Shown piece by piece: positions 1 through 9,100 of a DNA stretch of 64,000 nt (position 1 is the first letter of the stretch; every line of letters starts with the position of its first letter). The DNA comes from Candidatus Thorarchaeota archaeon. Its GTDB lineage: Archaea > Asgardarchaeota > Thorarchaeia > Thorarchaeales > Thorarchaeaceae. Under the pieces are notes generated by a model. It was given only the letters and a program-made list of their open reading frames with translations. It was not told the DNA's origin and searched no databases. The DNA lies in assembly GCA_004524445.1 (NCBI GenBank), contig SDNP01000008.1, positions 1-64,000 on the forward strand, in the 5' to 3' direction. The position numbers and the translations under genes are program-made.

Positions 1-1
1 C

Positions 2-217
2 ATGTGGGTGATGAGCCCAGATATCATAGAAATCATTGACCAGAAAACTGGGGAGCCAATTACAAACACAGACATCAAGAAGGGTGATGAAGTCAGCGTT
101 ATAGGAATGAAAGCATCTCACGAGATATTTCGTCAGCCCGAGGGGCTAGAAGTACTTGGCCCGAAACATTTCGGTTTTGACACCAACTACGTGCCAATTG
201 AAGAATTAATGAAATAG
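2..217 (+). CDS. C-terminal part of a DUF917-family (hydantoinase/thiohydantoinase-like) protein, truncated by the window start
   Basis: Segment PDIIEIIDQKTGEPITNTDIKKGDEVSVIGMKA resembles the DUF917 C-terminus; frame is open to the left edge. Confidence 0.55.
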   Translation: MWVMSPDIIEIIDQKTGEPITNTDIKKGDEVSVIGMKASHEIFRQPEGLEVLGPKHFGFDTNYVPIEELMK

Positions 218-250
218 GGGGAGAATATCCCCCTGGAATTTTTTTTTAAT
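216..250 (+). terminator. Hairpin plus T-tract downstream of the DUF917-like gene
   Basis: AGGGGG-agaatat-CCCCCT stem-loop followed by TTTTTTTTT. Confidence 0.6.
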
Positions 251-261
251 CCCGTTTTTTG

Positions 262-969
262 CTATTTATCAACAACTATCTGCACGGTGTAGTGCTTTCG
301 ATACCAATTTGGCTCATTCTTCACAATTATTCCCTCGTAATCATCATTGTAGAATTTAACCGGATGCTCTTCGGGATCTTCATCTTCCTTTCGAAGGCGA
401 TGTCTTGCATGTACAATAAGTCGCTGTACCCATGATTTGAGTGCCTGCCTTTCTTCTTTGAGAAGATCGGGATGTTCATCCCAGTAATCTTCTATTATCC
501 AAGCCACCTTTCTGTTGTAGTAATGTCCAGCTGTCCACTGGGCAACAAAGAACAGAAATGCAAAGGCCGTAAACGCGATTGTATAAGGTGCAATCGATAC
601 GAGCGAAAATACCCAAGTCGCAACAATCGATGGAACAGCAATTGTCATCAGAATGAGTGCCGTATGCTGAAGAAATTTCCTCCGTTCATAGAATTTGAGA
701 ACACCTGGTACTTTCGGTGACACAGCTGCAAATTTATGCAGCACAGTCCGAATGAAGCGCCACTGGCTCACAAATGAACGAGGCAGCGCCCCTTGACCTA
801 TAGCTTTCTCAATGAAAGTCAAGTCAAAGCAACGATGAATTCTATATCCATCAAAGACAGTGATGAAATCCTTCGTCCACTTTAGGTTGATCCCTTTAGG
901 AGTGAACTGAAACTCGTCCAAGCTCTGTTCCCCGGGTTTTGTTCTAGTACTGCGGCCTTTTTTACTCAT
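262..969 (-). CDS. Uncharacterised membrane protein (two predicted TM segments)
   Basis: Long ORF with hydrophobic segments TALILMTIAVPSIVATWVFSLVSIAPYTIAFTAFAFLFFVAQW. Confidence 0.6.
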   Translation of the reverse strand: MSKKGRSTRTKPGEQSLDEFQFTPKGINLKWTKDFITVFDGYRIHRCFDLTFIEKAIGQGALPRSFVSQWRFIRTVLHKFAAVSPKVPGVLKFYERRKFLQHTALILMTIAVPSIVATWVFSLVSIAPYTIAFTAFAFLFFVAQWTAGHYYNRKVAWIIEDYWDEHPDLLKEERQALKSWVQRLIVHARHRLRKEDEDPEEHPVKFYNDDYEGIIVKNEPNWYRKHYTVQIVVDK

Positions 970-1125
970 TGCCTATCCGCCTTTATGCAAATTCAAGACT
1001 TCAGCCTGAAGCCACAACATAAGCTTTATGCAAGGCATGAATCAAATTATGAGGGCCGTTTTGGAAACAGTCAAAAGGCACTCGCACTCCACCGAGAGTA
1101 ACAACGAACTATGGTGGAACACTGA

Positions 1126-2058
1126 ATGGAAGTTAGTGATGAAAAAGACTGGGAATTCATTTCTGTGCATCCTTATTCCGAACAACAGGCAGAACTTAGA
1201 ATAGACAGTGAGGAAATCGATTTTCTCTTGCCAAGGGAGAAGAGGCTAAAAAAGTACACAGTTGTCTTCACCACTAAATGGGAGGAGATTGTCGCCTATG
1301 AATGTTCACCAATATGTTTTTGTGAAAATCGACAGAGTTGGCCTTTGGACGAGGAACTGCCAGAAGATTACGACGAGATCGGTCCTGCAGGTATATTCTT
1401 CGCTTTCCTTCGTTCTGGTGGCGAAGCATTCTTCCAGGTTTGGGCAATAATACCGAAAGAAGATATTCAGACCGTCAAGGAGCTTGCAGAAAAATATGCT
1501 GGACGTCCCAGTGTAAAAGGTCTTGCCCATCATGGTACGGCTGGCGTTGTGAATTATATGCTCGACCATTGTGAAGTGATGCACCGTGTAAATACAAGGT
1601 GGCATAACTGGATAAAGAAGGGTCCATCCACCAAGCCCAGGGATAATTTGAATGAAAAATCGCCTGAACTCGTATTCGCAAAGGAAGGCATGTCATTCAA
1701 CTTTTATGGTGCCAGTCCAAAACTGGAGCAAATGTCAACCTTCTGGCCCTGGAGCAAGATTCGAGATATCTACGCTATGCAGGACGAGGTTCCCCAAATA
1801 GCATATCTGTGGCATGAAGATAGCTACACATTCTTGCAGCAAGTATGGGATCCCCAAGAACGTGGTAGCATTCTGAAAAAGGCGAAGGAAGCTCATGATG
1901 CATATCTGAATGATGATAGCGTTCCACAATTACGCCTAATCAGGCCGTGGTCATTTCCATCTCGCTTGCATGATACATGGGACGAACTAGAGCCATTTTC
2001 CTCGAAAGCAAGCAGAGATGGATTTCCGCCCATTTACGAGAAAAAGCATGACGAATAG
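1126..2058 (+). CDS. Hypothetical protein, 310 aa
   Basis: Long ORF with ordinary composition; no family recognised. Confidence 0.6.
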   Translation: MEVSDEKDWEFISVHPYSEQQAELRIDSEEIDFLLPREKRLKKYTVVFTTKWEEIVAYECSPICFCENRQSWPLDEELPEDYDEIGPAGIFFAFLRSGGEAFFQVWAIIPKEDIQTVKELAEKYAGRPSVKGLAHHGTAGVVNYMLDHCEVMHRVNTRWHNWIKKGPSTKPRDNLNEKSPELVFAKEGMSFNFYGASPKLEQMSTFWPWSKIRDIYAMQDEVPQIAYLWHEDSYTFLQQVWDPQERGSILKKAKEAHDAYLNDDSVPQLRLIRPWSFPSRLHDTWDELEPFSSKASRDGFPPIYEKKHDE

Positions 2059-2796
2059 GTCCTTTCAAGAACTACAGCAACGAGAAAGATGGTAGTATAG
2101 TTAACATTTCAGTGGAATACAATATTATCACAATGCATTTTTCACTCGCTTCTGAGGAGCGATAGGTAGAAGACTAAATCAAATTACATTTTCTGAGTGG
2201 AAATAATGACCACTAGAGTTGCGGCATTTGATATGTGACAGTACGGCGAGTAATTTAGGTTATATGCAATAATCATGCTTCAGGAAGATAGCCAAGGGAG
2301 TCCGAGAGTTAAGATATGCAAAGAGAAGAAATGAGAATTCAAGATGATGACAAGACCGAGTCTTGATTCATAGAATGAGCACTACCGGGTTATGCTTGTG
2401 GACACAATTCGGATTCCATATATTGATTGTAGAGGTGAAAAGGACGCTGAAGAATTCAACATCAAGTCAGTGTGACGAGAACTCTGGGTTCAAATCGGAT
2501 TGACATGCGGCCTATATGGCTCACAGCTTTTCGTTTGCAGATTCTTTCAAAAATCGGTGTTGGACTTGATTGCTCAAAAATACAGTCTAAGCAAGTTGAA
2601 GCAACAATCGAGTCGCTCGGATTCAAGAAAGGATAATCAGTTCAGGCAAGGCTGGAGATCCAACGAACATGACACCTCCGGTGCGGGAATATAACTGGAA
2701 TCTGGCTTAGAAGCCAGAGCCACGGAAGCAATGGAGCTATTGGTCCGTTATACTTCTCAAGGAACTAACTCACCCTACAGGTGAAGAACGAAAAAT

Positions 2797-2830
2797 AAAG
2801 AGAGGGGGAGAGAGCAAAGGCTCTCTCTGT
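2797..2830 (-). terminator. Hairpin plus T-rich tract downstream of the permease gene
   Basis: Perfect stem GAGAGAGC-aaag-GCTCTCTC, T-rich on the minus strand beyond it. Confidence 0.5.
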
Positions 2831-2837
2831 ACTAATT

Positions 2838-4421
2838 CTACTCGGGGGGTAGCTGACCAAATATCGCGCTCATATCGACGCCTTTGGCCTTGTTCTTCAT
2901 ACCATAATAGGTATACATGAGTTGACCCCAGAAGTACAGACCTACTGTGAAGAGTGTCTCAAATTGGACACCCGCAGTGGGTACGAAACTTACGAGGGCG
3001 TAGAAGAACACGGCACCGCTGACTAATCCAGCAATCGATACTAGCGGTACGCCAGCAATCGTCCAAGCACCCGACCGCTCCCACAATGTTGGTCGATAGA
3101 AGGGCAGAGATATCTCGGCAAGCGAGAATTGCCATCGGATGAAGGTGTATGTGAAGGCAACACCGATAGCCACTGACACGTCGTAAAAGACGGCCATGCC
3201 AATGATGATTATCTGCACAATCAACCAGAAGTAGAGGGAATTGTGTGGTACATGATACTTGGGATGGATCTGAGCCATTGCCTCAGGACACAACCTGTCC
3301 ATTGCCATTGCGTGGAACGGTCGTGTAACCCAGAGTGCATTGCTTGGTCCGTCAAGGGTGTTAGCCAGAATTGGTTGTAGTACCAAAATTGCACCAAGCC
3401 AGGCAAAATTAGGACCGAGGGCAATCGCGGCAAAGTTACCAAAACCAGGGAATATGCCAGCAGTGCTGCTGTTATTCCAGTACAAGAGCTCGCCTAAGCT
3501 AACCTCAACTGCATAAGCTGACAGCATGAAGAGAGCTCCAATACCAATAACACCACCCATGGTGCTAAGGGGAATGTTCCTACTTGGCTGACTGACTTCA
3601 CCCGCGACGGGCATGATCAGGTATGGCCACATAATACCAACAGCGGTCACAAGGGCGCCTGCAACAGCAGCAAGATTGAGTGTGTTATATGCATTGATAT
3701 CTGCTATATATGACCCTGCAACCAGGTCCGCGTATGCGTGTCCAGTGCCTGCAAACAAATTATCCCAGACCGTGGGCGTAATCGGTGTTGCAATTAGAAT
3801 GATATCTGATATCAGCAAAAGCACCATCACGACAATTCCTAGTACTATTGTGAAGTAACCCAGTATCCTGACACTCAAATAGCTGAAAATAAAGCCTACA
3901 AAAGTCAGAATGAGGGCCAAAATCACTAGAACAATTATGTCGTTAGCTATGGCATTACCCAAATCCAGCAAGAGCTGGTTATCTGCAATGATGCCGATGG
4001 CCTGTAAACCGCCGCCGGTTATCTTAGCTGAGAAGAAGCTAGCTGAACCGCGGAATACTGGATTGGCAATCACTGACCGCCAACCCTCCATAACACCAAA
4101 AATCGGGGATAGACCTCGTCCGGTAAAGTGGTAACTAGCACCGCTTCGGGGCATCGCAAGCATGAGCACCATTGTGCCTACACCTTCGAATAGGATTGCG
4201 AATGTACCTATAGCAAAGGTTGGAACAAGAAGTGCACCTGGAAACCAAGTTGATACTTGTGGTGCTACAAAGTGGAAATACGGACCGACTGTTAGCGCTA
4301 TTGGCAAAATCAATGCGAACCAGGGTCCAACTTCCTTGACTAGTCCAGAACTTTCCCGGACAAAGAGGAGTTCTTCGTCTTCCATTTTTCGGGATTCTCC
4401 GTTCTTATTTTTTTCTCTCAC
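2838..4421 (-). CDS. APC-superfamily amino acid permease
   Basis: About 12 hydrophobic segments; GTMVLMLAMPRSGASYHFTGRGLSP resembles APC TM1-TM2 signatures. Confidence 0.8.
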   Translation of the reverse strand: MREKNKNGESRKMEDEELLFVRESSGLVKEVGPWFALILPIALTVGPYFHFVAPQVSTWFPGALLVPTFAIGTFAILFEGVGTMVLMLAMPRSGASYHFTGRGLSPIFGVMEGWRSVIANPVFRGSASFFSAKITGGGLQAIGIIADNQLLLDLGNAIANDIIVLVILALILTFVGFIFSYLSVRILGYFTIVLGIVVMVLLLISDIILIATPITPTVWDNLFAGTGHAYADLVAGSYIADINAYNTLNLAAVAGALVTAVGIMWPYLIMPVAGEVSQPSRNIPLSTMGGVIGIGALFMLSAYAVEVSLGELLYWNNSSTAGIFPGFGNFAAIALGPNFAWLGAILVLQPILANTLDGPSNALWVTRPFHAMAMDRLCPEAMAQIHPKYHVPHNSLYFWLIVQIIIIGMAVFYDVSVAIGVAFTYTFIRWQFSLAEISLPFYRPTLWERSGAWTIAGVPLVSIAGLVSGAVFFYALVSFVPTAGVQFETLFTVGLYFWGQLMYTYYGMKNKAKGVDMSAIFGQLPPE

Positions 4422-4593
4422 GTTTGCGAATCATTCGCTCTCCGTGATACAGTGAACATGGCAATACCAGTATAAAAACTTAAGGAGAGAGTGAAATGAG
4501 GAGGTTTAACATGTTTAAATCGTGTGGTAGGAGACCTGCTGCATCGATGAGGATATTGTCGCCATAGATTACGACATAGACAGAACTATAGTG

Positions 4594-5376
4594 TCAACTA
4601 GAGATGTTGTCGAAGAATTCTCTGTCGATAAGGTAGACATTCACTGGGACTTCTCTGATGCCAGTTCGACTCTCAAACAGAATGCTGAGAATAATGTCCT
4701 TGTCCATGATATGGATTGGAGGCACCGACCGGTTTTCTTGTACTGCTACTCTTCGAGCCTCATCGTTGCAAATGCCGTTGGAAAGGAGCACACCCTGATT
4801 AGCACCATAGGTGGGAAGGTCACCTCTGATTTCCAGAATGGTCTCTTTGCCGATTTCCTCATCCAGGTCGCATTTCTTGGCATAATAAACTACAGGAGCT
4901 TTGCCGCCATCGTCCCACCATGCACTCGTCATGATGACTGTGCTACCGTTCCTTCGCTCATGTACCTCAAGGTATCCGCCATCTGACTTGGGTTCCGTGT
5001 GGGCCCGGATGTTTGTAAGGAGTACTTTTGTGAGATTCTCGAAGGCATCGAGATCTAATTCAGCGATGGCATAGGACAGCTGTTCTCGTGCTCGAAGGTT
5101 GAACTGCTTTGCTCGTTCACGAACCTCGCTTATTTTGTCCTCATCAATGGCACCCTCACAGACCTCGTTGTATCTGTAGAGGCCTGGAGCAACACGTACG
5201 AAATACGGGGGTCGTTCATCCTGCTCAGCCTGTTTCTTTTCTATTGACAGGGATGCTGAAACGGATTCAGGAGTACGGTCTAGTGCATCTGCAATGTTCC
5301 GATAGTGTACCGGCTCTTCCTTTGCATGTTCGGATAGCCATTTTCGTAGAGTAGTTCTTCCGTTGTTCTCTGTCAA
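4594..5376 (-). CDS. Mrr-like restriction endonuclease-fold protein with N-terminal winged helix
   Basis: N-terminal HTH; C-terminal EIRGDLPTYGANQGVLLSNGICNDEARRVA matches the Mrr_cat layout. Confidence 0.65.
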   Translation of the reverse strand: MTENNGRTTLRKWLSEHAKEEPVHYRNIADALDRTPESVSASLSIEKKQAEQDERPPYFVRVAPGLYRYNEVCEGAIDEDKISEVRERAKQFNLRAREQLSYAIAELDLDAFENLTKVLLTNIRAHTEPKSDGGYLEVHERRNGSTVIMTSAWWDDGGKAPVVYYAKKCDLDEEIGKETILEIRGDLPTYGANQGVLLSNGICNDEARRVAVQENRSVPPIHIMDKDIILSILFESRTGIREVPVNVYLIDREFFDNISS

Positions 5377-5576
5377 TTCAGGATGCCACCTGTTGTCTCA
5401 TTGCCCATCTAAGACCTAAGTGTACTCGATTGCACCATTGCAGACTTTAGTTCACGTAAAAAGTTTATCCCAGACGACATGTATTATAAACCAACCATGC
5501 AAATCATTCTAAAACACGTGCCTAATCGTCACTTTAATATTATCTTAAGAGAACTACTCCATGGACGGTATAGCTA

Positions 5577-5867
5577 ATGACACAGGTTTATGTGAAACTC
5601 ATGAATCGTGGCCTCAAGTCAGAGGAGCACGATAAATTCCCCTTTCAAACCACTGAAAACGCCACTGTGGGCACACTAGTGGACGAACTACATGAGGTAT
5701 ATGGTCCCAGATTTGAGGTATTCCTAGACGACCATGAGAATCAAACCCTGAGGCGTGACGCCATCGTAATAGTGAACGGTAAGAACATGGTCGCACATAA
5801 TGGCCTTAACACAAATCTTAGTGACGGGGATCTGATTGTCTTTATGATCGCCGCTGTTGGTGGTTAA
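5577..5867 (+). CDS. MoaD/ThiS-like ubiquitin-fold protein with C-terminal diglycine
   Basis: 96 aa, beta-grasp pattern, ends ...IVFMIAAVGG. Confidence 0.8.
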   Translation: MTQVYVKLMNRGLKSEEHDKFPFQTTENATVGTLVDELHEVYGPRFEVFLDDHENQTLRRDAIVIVNGKNMVAHNGLNTNLSDGDLIVFMIAAVGG

Positions 5868-5928
5868 ATTAGTGAATCATCTAGTTTTGAAGTTGTCCTA
5901 TGAATTCTGATAGGAACTAAGAGCGGAC

Positions 5929-7125
5929 TCAGTCCTCGGGGATGTAATATGGGTCCAGAATCTCCTCATCAACGATTCCCGCTGACACAGCCATGAGCTC
6001 AGCTATGTCAAGCACTCTCATCTCAGCGTCAGCCTCGTAAACGGCATGGGTAAGATTCATTTCGCACGCTGGACAGACCGTCGCAATGATGGTAGCATCT
6101 GTGGTTTTTATATCCTCCAATCGTCTTCTAGCAGCCATCTGTGAATTATCCTCATACATTACCTTTACTCCGCCGCCACCGCCACAACAAAACGCCTGTT
6201 CTCTATTGCGTGGTACCTCGCGGAAATCAACACCGGGGATTGCCTCAATAACCTCACGGGGTGGTTCATAGATATCCCGATATCGTCCAATCTCGCAGGG
6301 ATCGTGATACGTAACAACGACATCAACTGGGTTTTTCAGGTCGATCTTACCTTCTCTCACAATCTCTGCCAGAACCTCACTTGTATGACGAACTTCTATT
6401 GGAAATTCATCCATTCCAAGTAACTCCGGATAAATCTCATCGAAAGCTCGGAAGCAACTCGGACATGGTGTGATGATTTCTTTCACGCCGCGAGCTTGCA
6501 GTTTTTTCAGATAATCCTCGGCCCATTCCTTTGCATGCTCCATTTTACCAGTGATCCAATATGGCGTTCCACAACATCGTTGTTCTTCGCCAAGGAAGTC
6601 GAGCTCATAGCCTGCTTCTTGAAGCACACGCACGAGAATATTGGTCTTTTCCTTGAAACGGTGACTTGCTAAACAGCCCGGATAAAACAAGGTTCCTGAT
6701 CCCTCCTTGAACTCAAGTCCTTCTGTCCATTGAGTGTGTGCAGTTGGTGTATCAGCGAAGATGTTTCCTGACTCTAGGGCGGTATCGGCCATATTCTTTC
6801 CGCCTTCAGGAATAGTCACTCCCTGCTCAACAAAGTCCTTCCTCATGGCTTTAGTAACTGCGATGATGTCTATTTGGGCAGCTTTCTTGCATTCGTACTT
6901 ACATCGACCACACATGAAGCAACCAAATATTCGCTCAGCAAGGTCTTCAGTATATTCTAATTTCCCCTCGAGTATTGCTCTGGCTATTGCCATCCTGCCC
7001 CTAGCTGTAGACGATTCCCACGTTTGTGTGTAAATTTCAGGGCACCTTTCATCAAAATCGTATCCACGACAAAACTCGCATCTACCACAGGCGTAAATCA
7101 TGTCCTTATAGTCGCTGATATTCAT
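5929..7125 (-). CDS. (Fe-S)-binding oxidoreductase with two CCG domains (GlcF/LutA/HdrD-like)
   Basis: N-terminal 4Fe-4S motifs (CGRCEFCRGYDFDERC, CFMCGRCKYECK); CCG motifs EQRCCGTPYW..CPSC and AFCCGGGGG..CPAC. Confidence 0.88.
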   Translation of the reverse strand: MNISDYKDMIYACGRCEFCRGYDFDERCPEIYTQTWESSTARGRMAIARAILEGKLEYTEDLAERIFGCFMCGRCKYECKKAAQIDIIAVTKAMRKDFVEQGVTIPEGGKNMADTALESGNIFADTPTAHTQWTEGLEFKEGSGTLFYPGCLASHRFKEKTNILVRVLQEAGYELDFLGEEQRCCGTPYWITGKMEHAKEWAEDYLKKLQARGVKEIITPCPSCFRAFDEIYPELLGMDEFPIEVRHTSEVLAEIVREGKIDLKNPVDVVVTYHDPCEIGRYRDIYEPPREVIEAIPGVDFREVPRNREQAFCCGGGGGVKVMYEDNSQMAARRRLEDIKTTDATIIATVCPACEMNLTHAVYEADAEMRVLDIAELMAVSAGIVDEEILDPYYIPED

Positions 7126-8549
7126 TGTAACTCCTCCTCTGAAATGAAAATTCCTCGTTGCAGAATGTTATTAGGGTCAAGTGTCTTTTTCAGAGTCTTC
7201 AGGAGGCGGTAATATCCAGTATCTCTCTCTGCCACGAATGGTCTCAAGCCATCTCTTCCACCGATGCCATATGGAACAACAGGCCCCTCGAGAACCATCT
7301 CGTTGATGTCATCAGCCATCTCAACGAGTTCGTCCCATTCCTCTGGCTCTTGATAGTTAGTGACCATAAATGCCAACCAATCTCTTGGTAGAACTTGGCC
7401 TCCAAATCCGGCCTTCGTATAGCCTCTCTTCTCAATAAGCTCTTGCTTCCAGATATTGTAAAGAAAGCCAATGTCATCAATTCTGCAGGACCCGGAACCA
7501 AAGAAATGCCAAACCCCAGCTGCAAAGATGTCTGTGAGTCCTGTGAGAATCCTATCAAAATAGTCATTTGCAGGAGCTGGGTCGCCAATTTCACCACCAA
7601 GATCTTCGATTTTAGCTATGAGTTTCTTCTTTCGCAGATCCATTATCTTCTTTTCATAGGCGAAAATGTCTGCCATCACAACAAATGTTTCAGGGGCTGT
7701 TGGCTCCACCCACAAATAGAAGCCCTGCAAATATTCATCTCCAACAAGCCGATTGACAAAGTGTCCTAATTCAATTACCTCATCAAGTGTTGGCATTACG
7801 GCCATAATCCGCTCCTCATAATCTGAAGACGGTCTGATTCGCAATGTTAGTTCTGTGCAGACTCCGAGGATACCCTCTGCCCCAATAAACATCCCAGCAA
7901 GATCTGGACCTAGACATTGTCTCTTGAACTTCCCAGCGCTTGGCCATGCCGCAGAGCCCGTATGAACTATATCTCCATTGGGAAGGACCATCTCAAGAGT
8001 GACGATATCACGATGTCCGTGGAAACCAAATTTGGCGGTGCCACGCGGCCCACCTCCAGCCTTCATAACAGACCCACCAATGGTCATAGCTGGACCCCCA
8101 GCCTCACTGCAGAGATAAGTCAATCCGATCTCTTGCAGCGCAGCATCCAGTTTTGCCCAAGTACAATTTGGCTGAACGGTGACAGTAAGGTCTCTCTCAT
8201 CAATTTCAATTATCTCGTTCATGAGTGCCAAATCGAGCATGATACCTGGCTCCTGAGCAAGAAATGCATCCCAATGCGACGTTCCACCACCCCTCAGATA
8301 AATTGGAACGTCATGTTCGTTGGCAATCTTGAGGATTTGCTGAATTTCCTCACTGGATTCCGGCATCACTATATGTGTAGCCATCTTCTGCTTTGCGGGG
8401 CTCAAATCACGGCTATATGCTACTATATCGAAATCCTTGTCTGTGACCCGTTTTTCCCCAACAATGTCTTCAAGAAGACCTGTTATTTTTTGGATATCCA
8501 TTATCAACCGCTTCTCCAGATGTATCCGTATTAAGTCCAAGACTGGCAT
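7122..8549 (-). CDS. FAD-binding oxidase, GlcD/D-lactate dehydrogenase-like
   Basis: PCMH-type FAD domain (DVPIYLRGGGTSHWDA, GGSVMKAGGGPRGTAKFG); translationally coupled to the CCG gene. Confidence 0.88.
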   Translation of the reverse strand: MPVLDLIRIHLEKRLIMDIQKITGLLEDIVGEKRVTDKDFDIVAYSRDLSPAKQKMATHIVMPESSEEIQQILKIANEHDVPIYLRGGGTSHWDAFLAQEPGIMLDLALMNEIIEIDERDLTVTVQPNCTWAKLDAALQEIGLTYLCSEAGGPAMTIGGSVMKAGGGPRGTAKFGFHGHRDIVTLEMVLPNGDIVHTGSAAWPSAGKFKRQCLGPDLAGMFIGAEGILGVCTELTLRIRPSSDYEERIMAVMPTLDEVIELGHFVNRLVGDEYLQGFYLWVEPTAPETFVVMADIFAYEKKIMDLRKKKLIAKIEDLGGEIGDPAPANDYFDRILTGLTDIFAAGVWHFFGSGSCRIDDIGFLYNIWKQELIEKRGYTKAGFGGQVLPRDWLAFMVTNYQEPEEWDELVEMADDINEMVLEGPVVPYGIGGRDGLRPFVAERDTGYYRLLKTLKKTLDPNNILQRGIFISEEELQ

Positions 8550-8661
8550 AAATACTAATTAAGCTCTCTGGTTGCTCAAAGTCTTTAAAATAAGCTTAAC
8601 AAGAAGAGTGGAAATTCTCTGTAGTTTTGGGAAAAAAAGGTTGAGAGAGGAATGAACTCCT

Positions 8662-8877
8662 CTACTCCTTTTCATACTTGAAACTCAGCTTTATTCGAAC
8701 CCGGTATTCTATGATCTTATTTCCATCCAGCCTTGCGTCTTGCCGGATGACTTCTGCGATTCTAAGGTCTCTAAGGCTTTCTGAAGCCTTTTGTATTGCA
8801 TTCTGCATCGCATGTTCCCAGCTCTTACCACTGACGCCAACAAGCTCGATAAATTTGTACACACTTTCTTCAGACAA
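8662..8877 (-). CDS. Dodecin-family flavin-binding protein
   Basis: 71 aa; VYKFIELVGVSGKSWEHAMQNAIQKASESLRDLRIAEV...YRVRIKLSFKYE. Confidence 0.9.
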   Translation of the reverse strand: MSEESVYKFIELVGVSGKSWEHAMQNAIQKASESLRDLRIAEVIRQDARLDGNKIIEYRVRIKLSFKYEKE

Positions 8878-9100
8878 TTTGCTTCACCTAACTTTTGAAT
8901 TTACATAGGGAAAAACAAACTGAAAAGGATTGCTGCAAGCATTCAGTAGAGCATATTACATATGACGTTTGTTTAATTTTTGTATTCTTTCAATATGCTT
9001 CGAAAGAAGGCGAGTATTGATAAGTGAGAATCCGAGGTGCAATTGCGACCATTCGCAATATACGAGGAGGAGTTTAAGTACATCATATCAGGTGATTATC

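Noticed and set aside
2470-2500. Possible tRNA T-arm (gggttcaaatcgg)
   Set aside because: No acceptor, D or anticodon stems could be fitted around it.
7917-8534. 205-aa plus-strand ORF
   Set aside because: Lies antisense within the well-supported GlcD-like gene; translation is low in recognisable motifs and looks like reverse-strand shadow.
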